DNA from: Brevundimonas variabilis
GTDB lineage: Bacteria > Pseudomonadota > Alphaproteobacteria > Caulobacterales > Caulobacteraceae
Direction: 5' to 3'
DNA: 64,000 nt
Assembly (NCBI RefSeq): GCF_014199945.1
Contig: NZ_JACHOR010000002.1
Coordinates: forward strand, 372,001 to 436,000
Shown here: one piece after another, positions 1-5,354 of the stretch
Layout of the letters: every line of letters begins with the position of its first letter
Position numbering within the stretch: the stretch's first letter is position 1
Position numbers and translations under genes: made by a program
Notes under the pieces: model-generated
The model's database searches: none
Seen by the model: only the letters and a program-made list of their open reading frames with translations
Told to the model about the DNA's origin: nothing

Positions 1-789
1 GGCCAGGCCGGTCGCCAAGGTGACGCCCCGCCCCAGTGTGAGGATGACAGGTCGCTGCCCGCCGGACAGGTTGGTTTGGCATTTGCGGATTAGGGCTTCG
101 CCTGGGGCGGTCGAGACGTGGATCGCCAGATCCCCGATTGAGAAATCGCCAGGACGTGACTGACCCTCATCCTTGGTGGAGACCGAGTGATGCTCCACCT
201 GCCCGTAGGCCCCTTCGAGTTTCGCGCCGACCAGATGTTGGAGCACTGTGCCGACGACCATGGTGCCGGGCGTTTCGCGCTGACGGACTCCGGCCTGCTC
301 GAACAGATTGCGGAAGGCGGTGCGCAAGCTGGCTTGCGGATCGAGTCGCATGACCAGCGGTTTGCCCGCGAAGAAGAGCTGGACCCTGGAAATCCAGAAC
401 GCCTCGACCTGGTCCAGGTCGAGCGCGCTGTCGCCTTCGGCATAAAGCTCATTGAGCAGGGCGACGTAGGCGGTCATCTTGCCCATGGAGCCGCGGCTGG
501 TTCGGCCGCCTTCTTCGGCGAGCACCCGGTCGATGCCGTGGCGGGCGAGCACCTGCTGGACCTTGCCTTTGCCGAGCCCGAGAACCTGTCCCTCCTTCTC
601 CGTGCGGAGGCGTGCCGGATCCAGGGGAAGGCCCATGGTCCGCGCGTGGTCGGTCACAACCAAGGGCAGGCCCAGGGCGCCCTTGGAGCGGATGGCGTGC
701 TCATCAGCGAAGGCCGCGAGGCGGCCCGTGAGACCGTCCTGAGACTGCGGGGCGTCTGTCGGACTTGCCCCGGGCTCTTCGGACGCCAT
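1..789 (-). CDS. DUF4928-like protein, candidate restriction endonuclease (partial)
   Basis: An uninterrupted frame of 263 codons runs from an ATG at 789 off the left edge, so the C-terminus is missing. It begins 4 nt after the methyltransferase stop, as expected for one operon. Visible segments include a helical N-terminus with LPLVVTDHARTMGLPLD (about residues 42-58), GLGKGKVQQVLARHGIDRVL (71-90) and EEGGRTSRGSMGKM (92-105), followed by a mixed alpha/beta part. From memory this pattern matches DUF4928, a family found beside C5-cytosine methyltransferases and suspected to be type II endonucleases; that assignment is recall plus context. No PD-(D/E)XK or HNH motif can be pointed to with certainty in the visible part. 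The coding direction is supported by tight coupling to the upstream gene and by a clean frame; the + strand frame over the same bases is Arg/Gly/Ala-rich and looks like a shadow. Confidence 0.75.
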   Translation of the reverse strand, partial: MASEEPGASPTDAPQSQDGLTGRLAAFADEHAIRSKGALGLPLVVTDHARTMGLPLDPARLRTEKEGQVLGLGKGKVQQVLARHGIDRVLAEEGGRTSRGSMGKMTAYVALLNELYAEGDSALDLDQVEAFWISRVQLFFAGKPLVMRLDPQASLRTAFRNLFEQAGVRQRETPGTMVVGTVLQHLVGAKLEGAYGQVEHHSVSTKDEGQSRPGDFSIGDLAIHVSTAPGEALIRKCQTNLSGGQRPVILTLGRGVTLATGLA

Positions 790-793
790 GCCG

Positions 794-1939
794 TCAGGCG
801 GCCTGTTCGTAGGGAACCGGTCCCGCCAGCACCGGCTCGAAAATCTCGCGCCGCAGATGAGCAACGACCGGGGCCGCGACGCCGTCACCGGTCAGGTGGT
901 AGGCGTCGTTGTAGCGATGCGGCAGGACGTAATCGTCCTTCAGCCCCATGAGCCGCGCCGTCTCCCGTGCGGAGATCAGACGCGACCGAACCTTTGGGCC
1001 ATCGATCACCAGAATGGTCTGGCGGCTGGAGCCGCCGGCCGGGGTGCGCAAGCACCCCGCGACGTCATCGAACCGCACCTCGGCGCGCTGCACCTTCACG
1101 CCCTTTTCGTCGAAGCGGGTGCGGCGGTAGACGCCGCCGACGATCCGGCGACCGGCCTTCTTGGCCTCATCGACCTTGGCCTTGTTGACCTTGGACATCA
1201 TGGCGAGAAGTTTGTTGGTCTCCGCGGGGGTGTGCCAATCCACACTGTCGGGGGTCTCTTCGATCAGATCCGCGAACACGTCCTTGCGGGCTTCCGGGGC
1301 CGCCAGATTCCACCACACCATGTTTGCCCGGACTTTGGGCGGCAGGCTATCGACCGCGCGCAGCAGAGCCTTGGTGTGGAACGGTTCGGAGGGCCGAGGC
1401 GACGTCAGCCCGCAAGGCAGCTCCATATCGTTCCGAACGCCGATGACGAAGAGGCGAGGGCGCGACTGCGGAACGAACAGATCCGCGTTGATCACGAGAG
1501 CGCCGTATCGGTACCCGGCCTCGGAGAAGGTCTTGCAGATCGCCTTGAAGTCTTCGCCGCCATGGGAGGTCAAAGAGCCGCAGACGTTCTCCACCGCGAC
1601 GAGCTTTGGGGAGCGGCTGTCGGCGGCGAGTCCGCGGACGACATCCCAGAACGGATAGAAGGCGCCAGAGCGTTCGCCCGCCAGGCCCGCGCCCACGCCG
1701 GCCAGCGAAAGATCCTGGCAGGGAAAGCTGCCCCAGACGAGGTCGGGCGATCCCGGAAGGTGCGCGGCGTTCAGCTTGCGAATGTCCTCGACCTGCAACT
1801 CGCCGGCGTCGCCCCAGTTGGCGCGATAGGCGTCGCCCTTCTTAGGGTCGAAATCGTTGGCGAACAGACAGGTCCAGTCCTCGCCCAGTCCGGCCCGGGC
1901 CATGCCCCCGCCGGCGAAGAACTCGTAGAAGCTACCCAT
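794..1939 (-). CDS. DNA (cytosine-5-)-methyltransferase
   Basis: Transfers a methyl group from S-adenosylmethionine to C5 of cytosine in a specific DNA sequence. The C5 motifs appear in order over 381 residues: motif I FAGGGMARAGLG (residues 7-18), motif IV with the catalytic Cys in GSFPCQDLS (about 90-98), motif VI ENVCGSL (about 136-142), motif VIII QSRPRLFVIG (about 178-187), the variable target-recognition region from about 200, motif IX-like LRTPAGGSSRQTI (about 306-318) and motif X GDGVAAPVVA near the C-terminus. The length is normal for an M.HpaII/HaeIII-type enzyme. It overlaps the upstream ribbon-helix-helix gene by 8 nt and is followed after 4 nt by the DUF4928-like gene. This fits a type II restriction-modification operon of regulator, methylase and nuclease. 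Target specificity cannot be read from sequence alone. Confidence 0.95.
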   Translation of the reverse strand: MGSFYEFFAGGGMARAGLGEDWTCLFANDFDPKKGDAYRANWGDAGELQVEDIRKLNAAHLPGSPDLVWGSFPCQDLSLAGVGAGLAGERSGAFYPFWDVVRGLAADSRSPKLVAVENVCGSLTSHGGEDFKAICKTFSEAGYRYGALVINADLFVPQSRPRLFVIGVRNDMELPCGLTSPRPSEPFHTKALLRAVDSLPPKVRANMVWWNLAAPEARKDVFADLIEETPDSVDWHTPAETNKLLAMMSKVNKAKVDEAKKAGRRIVGGVYRRTRFDEKGVKVQRAEVRFDDVAGCLRTPAGGSSRQTILVIDGPKVRSRLISARETARLMGLKDDYVLPHRYNDAYHLTGDGVAAPVVAHLRREIFEPVLAGPVPYEQAA

Positions 1940-2135
1940 GTCGACGCTCCACGGCCTCGCTCACGGTCCAACCATCGCGTGCAAGTTTTTCTTGCACCGC
2001 TTCGGTTAGCCAAGTGTTACGCGACACATGGCCCGGTCGGGCCAGCCGGGCCGCATCAATGGCAGTGAACACCTCGCCCGGCAGGCGCAGATTGAGGCGG
2101 TCGAAGGTGGCGGGCGCGGATGGAGATTCGCTCAT
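1932..2135 (-). CDS. ribbon-helix-helix regulator of the R-M operon
   Basis: A 67-residue protein. The segment DRLNLRLPGEVFTAIDAARLA (about 13-33) fits the beta-strand plus first helix of the ribbon-helix-helix fold, and the helix SRNTWLTEAVQEKL follows. It overlaps the methyltransferase start by 8 nt, so the two are probably translationally coupled. Its ATG (2133-2135) directly abuts a perfect 7-bp inverted repeat at 2136-2152, a likely operator for this protein. By analogy with controller proteins of R-M systems it may delay or balance expression of methylase and nuclease. Alternatively it could be an antitoxin-like protein unrelated to control. Family assignment is moderately sure; role is inferred. 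Confidence 0.75.
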   Translation of the reverse strand: MSESPSAPATFDRLNLRLPGEVFTAIDAARLARPGHVSRNTWLTEAVQEKLARDGWTVSEAVERRHG

Positions 2136-2152
2136 GGCGCCACTTTGGCGCC
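2136..2152. promoter_or_regulatory. perfect 7-bp inverted repeat at R-M regulator start (candidate operator)
   Basis: GGCGCCA and TGGCGCC are separated by CTT, and the repeat touches the ATG of the ribbon-helix-helix gene. A regulator bound here would cover the ribosome-binding region and the promoter-proximal end, which suits autorepression of the R-M operon. The divergent gene at 2235 is also within reach. No binding data; inference from symmetry and position. Confidence 0.5.
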
Positions 2153-2234
2153 GCGGTCAGCCAAGGTCCAGTTCCTTTTTTGTTCTTCTTACTCGACTCC
2201 TGTGGACGCCCTAGGCTCTCAACTAGGAGGACGC

Positions 2235-2831
2235 ATGGTCGGCATGGCTGACGACGATCAACAAATGGGGACTCACGGCGCTGCAGCGGGGCAGGCGCTG
2301 GATCTGACAGGTCTGGCCGTTTTGTCGGTCGCTGAAATCGAAGCCGCGGAAGACGAGGGCTTCCTCGCCGGCAATCAGGAATACCTTGATCTCAGTTTCC
2401 TGAGCGTGACCGATCTTGCCGATTGCATCTCACGAGAAGATCAACTCCTGGGTCAGTTCCGGGGCGCGCCGGATTCCGGTGCCGCCGAACGAGCGTTCCT
2501 CGCCAATCGGGAGGTTCAGGACGATGTTGAAGCCCTCTGGCATCTGGACGTGGGCGTCGCCGCCGCGACGGTGGCCCTGATCGCCTCCGGAGCGCATCCG
2601 TTTCTGAGTTGCAACGGCGGCGTCCTCGGAGCCCATCATTCCAGACCGCATCCGTTGGTGCGCTTCTATCTGCAGAATCTGGCACCCCGTCACCTTGGCG
2701 ACTGGCTGGCCGGGTCCGGCCTGTCCCTAAGCAACGAAGAGGGGATCCTTGTTCTGCACGCCGAGCGGTTGGAACCCTTTTCCGTGTTCGCCCGCCTCGC
2801 GCTGGAGACCCTGTCGGAGAACGATCGCTAG
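2235..2831 (+). CDS. hypothetical protein next to the R-M operon
   Basis: The start is chosen at ATG 2235 (MVGMADDDQ) because AGGAGG sits at 2225-2230; a longer open frame from 2028 would run over the divergent regulator gene. The 198-residue product is acidic and soluble, with no signal peptide or membrane segment. A recognisable core lies around residues 118-150, WHLDVGVAAATVALIASG followed by FLSCNGGVLGAHHSRPHPLV. The SCNGG...HH pattern with Cys, Asn and paired His recalls a family of uncharacterised proteins in mobile or defence neighbourhoods, but I cannot name it. It is divergent from the R-M operon, with about 100 bp between. The paired His, Cys and Asp could bind metal; function unknown. 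Confidence 0.75.
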   Translation: MVGMADDDQQMGTHGAAAGQALDLTGLAVLSVAEIEAAEDEGFLAGNQEYLDLSFLSVTDLADCISREDQLLGQFRGAPDSGAAERAFLANREVQDDVEALWHLDVGVAAATVALIASGAHPFLSCNGGVLGAHHSRPHPLVRFYLQNLAPRHLGDWLAGSGLSLSNEEGILVLHAERLEPFSVFARLALETLSENDR

Positions 2832-3008
2832 GGCGTACGGCCGCCCATCCCCGCACGCCAGGATCGCGGCGAGAGAGGGGTCAAACCCGCTGTCGTCCTT
2901 GACTATGCCGTCCGAGGAGTTGCGGAAGAGCGCCGTGAGAATGATCTGGCGATGCGTGTCATCCGTGGCGGCCGATCCTTTGGTGAGCGCCAGATAGGTG
3001 GTGGTCAT
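2727..3008 (-). CDS. small hypothetical protein
   Basis: A 93-residue frame starting at ATG 3008 (or GTG 3011), with a GAGG stretch a few bases upstream on its strand. The first about 60 residues (MTTTYLALTKGSAATDDTHRQ onward) lie outside any other gene and look protein-like in composition. The last about 34 codons are antisense to the gene ending at 2831, so the two genes would converge and overlap by 105 nt. No family recognised. It may be a real small accessory gene or a chance frame. Confidence 0.35.
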   Translation of the reverse strand: MTTTYLALTKGSAATDDTHRQIILTALFRNSSDGIVKDDSGFDPSLAAILACGDGRPYALAIVLRQGLQREAGEHGKGFQPLGVQNKDPLFVA

Positions 3009-3165
3009 CACCTCACGCTCCTCGAAGGACCTGCCGCTCGAGTCTTAGTGGACGTCTGCTCTTTGGCGTCGAGCCAATTTCCGCTGTTGGCGCGTTCGCG
3101 ACTCCCGAGAACGGCTGCCTGCAATTAGCTGTGCCTCGCGTTCCGCTCAGCGAAGCCACAAGCAA

Positions 3166-3369
3166 CTAGTCCAAAAGCTGCGCAGGCTTCACCTGAAGCG
3201 CGTCGGCTATGGCAATCAAGGTTTCCAAGCTCGGGTTTTCTTCCCCGCGCTCAACGCCTGCCACAAATCGAATCGACAAATTAGCTTCGTTGGCCAGAGT
3301 CTGCTGCGACCAACCCTGGACATTCCGGAACTTCAGTATGTTCCTGCCGACATGCGCCTTCCAATCCAT
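3166..3369 (-). CDS. XRE-family helix-turn-helix regulator 1
   Basis: A compact 67-residue Cro/C1-type DNA-binding protein. The HTH is in WSQQTLANEANLSIRFVAGV (about 20-39), followed by ERGEENPSLETLIAIADAL, the classical XRE helix-4/5 signature. It is closely similar to the protein encoded at 3463-3696 (shared MDWKA start, SQQTLA and AGVERGEENPSLET), so the pair arose by duplication. Both genes have the same 16-bp dyad exactly 37 nt upstream of the ATG. There is no effector domain. The protein is probably a small repressor, perhaps of itself, its paralogue and the lasso uptake operon. Confidence 0.88.
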   Translation of the reverse strand: MDWKAHVGRNILKFRNVQGWSQQTLANEANLSIRFVAGVERGEENPSLETLIAIADALQVKPAQLLD

Positions 3370-3406
3370 ATGCCATGGATCGTTGGAACCCGCTGAGTAG
3401 AAAAGG

Positions 3407-3422
3407 TGCTATAGGGCTAGCA
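3407..3422. promoter_or_regulatory. 16-bp dyad TGCTA-N6-TAGCA, copy 1
   Basis: TGCTATAGGGCTAGCA lies 37 nt upstream of the start codon of XRE gene 1. About 30 bp around it (AAAAGGTGCTATA to GCTAGCAATATGTTGC) repeat almost exactly at 3727-3757 upstream of XRE gene 2. Conserved arms, equal arm spacing and identical distance to both starts suggest a shared operator and promoter region. Confidence 0.6.
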
Positions 3423-3462
3423 ATATGTTGCCTCAGAAAGGCGGCCTTGAAGTCCAAATTGA

Positions 3463-3696
3463 TCAGGTGGTTTCAATGCCGTCGCCGCAGGTTATTGCGA
3501 AGAGATCGGCAGGTTCGATACTCATGGCATCTGCAATAGCGACAATGGTTTCCAAGCTCGGATTCTCTTCGCCTCTCTCCACTCCAGCAAGGTACCGAAG
3601 CGAAAGCTCGGCGTTGCCTGCTAGGGTCTGCTGAGACAAGCCTTGCTGCGTCCTAAAGCGCAATACATTGGTCCCTAGTTGAGCCTTCCAATCCAT
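3463..3696 (-). CDS. XRE-family helix-turn-helix regulator 2
   Basis: A 77-residue paralogue of the neighbouring XRE protein: HTH GLSQQTLAGNAELSLRYLAG followed by VERGEENPSLETIVAIADAM, with a short extra tail. The start is set at ATG 3696 (MDWKAQLG), not the in-frame ATG at 3723. This aligns with the paralogue's start and places the 16-bp dyad at the same 37-nt distance; the longer start would put the dyad almost on the start codon. The gene is divergent from the sigma-factor gene, so the region 3697-3796 probably carries both promoters. Likely a repressor or switch for the lasso import operon, by position only. Confidence 0.87.
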   Translation of the reverse strand: MDWKAQLGTNVLRFRTQQGLSQQTLAGNAELSLRYLAGVERGEENPSLETIVAIADAMSIEPADLFAITCGDGIETT

Positions 3697-3733
3697 TCCC
3701 GATGGGTCGGCTAAACGGGCCAACGAGAAAAGG

Positions 3734-3749
3734 TGCTATACAGCTAGCA
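3734..3749. promoter_or_regulatory. 16-bp dyad TGCTA-N6-TAGCA, copy 2, between XRE2 and the sigma factor
   Basis: TGCTATACAGCTAGCA shares both 5-bp arms and the 6-bp spacing with the copy at 3407-3422. It lies in the divergent region between XRE gene 2 and the ECF sigma-factor gene, where one bound regulator could influence both directions. Candidate operator for one or both XRE proteins. Confidence 0.6.
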
Positions 3750-3796
3750 ATATGTTGCTCACCATAACACCCGATTTGCCCGGGTCGGTGTGGAAG

Positions 3797-4288
3797 ATGG
3801 CCGTTCACAATTCTCATCCAGTGATCAAGCACCAGACGGCGACGGAGCTTTATGTTCGTCATTCGGAGTGGCTGAAGAATCGCTTGGCTAAGCGATACGG
3901 TGCCGACGAGGCTGACGAAGTGTCCCAAGAGACGTGGCTACGGATGGTGCCGCATCCACTGCTGGAAGACATAGATCACCCGAAGGCATGGCTTTTAACG
4001 ATCGCGTCGAACGTCGCGCGAAACATGGGCCTGAAGCGCGGCGTTCGACAGAAGTATGCAATGCAGGCCCTTGTCGAACGGCACGAGCAGGCCTCGCAGC
4101 TGACAGAGGTGTTGGCACAACAGCTCCTACTTGGGTTGCCAGTGCCGCTCCGTGATGTCTTTGTGCTATCTAGGATCGTCGGTCTGTCGAATGCACAGAT
4201 CGCAGAGCAGTTGGGGATCAGTCCCAAAACCGTCGAGGGGCGCATGACCAAGGCCTTGGCCCACTGTGCCGCCCAGCTTCGGCGCTAG
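3797..4288 (+). CDS. ECF (FecI-type) RNA polymerase sigma factor
   Basis: Group IV sigma factor expected to direct RNA polymerase to the downstream TonB-receptor operon when a ligand is sensed. Region 2 lies about 15-80 (HSEWLKNRLAKRYGADEADE and VSQETWLRM). Region 4 lies about 100-160 and includes the HTH SNAQIAEQLGISPKTVEGRM. The start at 3797 (MAVHNSHP) gives 163 residues and clears the divergent dyad at 3734-3749. An in-frame ATG at 3752 would add 15 residues and begin only 3 nt after the dyad. The stop (4286-4288) directly precedes the FecR start, so the two are co-translated. The sigma/anti-sigma/STN-receptor trio is the FecIRA layout. Confidence 0.92.
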   Translation: MAVHNSHPVIKHQTATELYVRHSEWLKNRLAKRYGADEADEVSQETWLRMVPHPLLEDIDHPKAWLLTIASNVARNMGLKRGVRQKYAMQALVERHEQASQLTEVLAQQLLLGLPVPLRDVFVLSRIVGLSNAQIAEQLGISPKTVEGRMTKALAHCAAQLRR

Positions 4289-5308
4289 ATGAGGCGCACC
4301 ATGAACAACCCAAAGGTTCGGGTTGGTACGGCGGAAACGGAGGCGGCGCGCTGGCACAGCCGGCTCGGTGGTACCTCCGTGAGCACCGAAACCCTCGAGG
4401 CGTTCTTCACCTGGCGTTCGGATCCGGCGAACGCCGACGCCTATCGACGGGTGGAGACCGCCTGGACATCTGTTGGCAAGCTGGCTGGTGATCCGGTGGC
4501 TGATCAAGCCATTCACGAGGCGTTGTCCCGCCGATCATCGAAGCGGTCGTCCGCGCTGCCAAAGGTGGCTTGGGGACTGACCGCCTTAGCAGCAAGCAGT
4601 GCGCTGGCCTTCAGCGGCTGGTCCTGGTTCGAGACACGGAACGTCTATCAGACCGATATCGGTGAGCAGCGTCTGGTTCAGCTGGCCGACGGGTCGTCGG
4701 TGCGGCTCGATACCGCGTCGCGTGTTAGGGTGCGTTACGGACGCGGGGCTCGCTTTGTCGACCTGGAGCAGGGGCAGGCAATGTTCACCGTCGCGCGTGA
4801 TATACGTCGACCGTTCGTCGTCGAGGCAGGCCTGACCGAGGTCCGGGCCCTGGGCACTGTGTTTGACGTGCGGCGGGATGCTGGCTCGGTTGGCGTGACC
4901 CTGGTTTCTGGCGTCATCGAGGTAGCGACCGAAGGGCAGGGTAGGGCGACCCGGCGGCTGGCTGCGGGGCAGTCTGTGGAGGTCACGCCTTCAGGTGTCC
5001 ATGCGCGCGCCGCGGACGTCGAGAGCGTGACGGGCTGGACGGACGGACGGATCGTGTTCCGGGACACGCCGATGGCCGAAGCGGTGTCGGAAGTTAACCG
5101 CTATCTGACAGACAAGGTGATCCTGGAGCCGGGCACCTGGGACGGCGAGCCGGTGAACGGGGTGTTCAGGACCGGAGACCGCGAGGCGTTCGTCTCGACG
5201 GCCTCGGCGGTGTTCGGTCTGAGGGCCACGGCGCAGGCGGACGGGTCGGTGCTTCTGTCGTCCGACGAAAATAAATCCAGAACGGCTCAAGGGTCAGCCG
5301 GGGTCTGA
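4289..5308 (+). CDS. FecR-type anti-sigma factor / transmembrane sensor
   Basis: Inner-membrane protein that holds or activates the sigma factor and relays a signal from the TonB receptor. A DUF4880-like N-terminal sigma-binding part lies about 15-60 (WHSRLGGTSVSTETLEAFFTW). One transmembrane helix lies about 95-115 (VAWGLTALAASSALAFSGW). The periplasmic FecR domain covers about 125-230 (VQLADGSSVRLDTASRVRV, RALGTVFDVRR). The C-terminal part about 245-320 should contact the receptor's STN domain. The alternative in-frame ATG 4301 (MNNPKVRVG) is equally plausible. It follows the sigma gene with no gap and precedes the receptor by 46 nt, which contains AGGAGG. Confidence 0.93.
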   Translation: MRRTMNNPKVRVGTAETEAARWHSRLGGTSVSTETLEAFFTWRSDPANADAYRRVETAWTSVGKLAGDPVADQAIHEALSRRSSKRSSALPKVAWGLTALAASSALAFSGWSWFETRNVYQTDIGEQRLVQLADGSSVRLDTASRVRVRYGRGARFVDLEQGQAMFTVARDIRRPFVVEAGLTEVRALGTVFDVRRDAGSVGVTLVSGVIEVATEGQGRATRRLAAGQSVEVTPSGVHARAADVESVTGWTDGRIVFRDTPMAEAVSEVNRYLTDKVILEPGTWDGEPVNGVFRTGDREAFVSTASAVFGLRATAQADGSVLLSSDENKSRTAQGSAGV

Positions 5309-5354
5309 ACTGTCTCTTACTTGACGCCACGGGGGCGTTGAGGAGGGATTACGA

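Noticed and set aside
187-951. 254-codon + strand open frame over the R-M genes
   Set aside because: Arg/Gly/Ala-rich, no motif, antisense to a methyltransferase with complete motifs and a DUF4928-like gene; a high-GC shadow.
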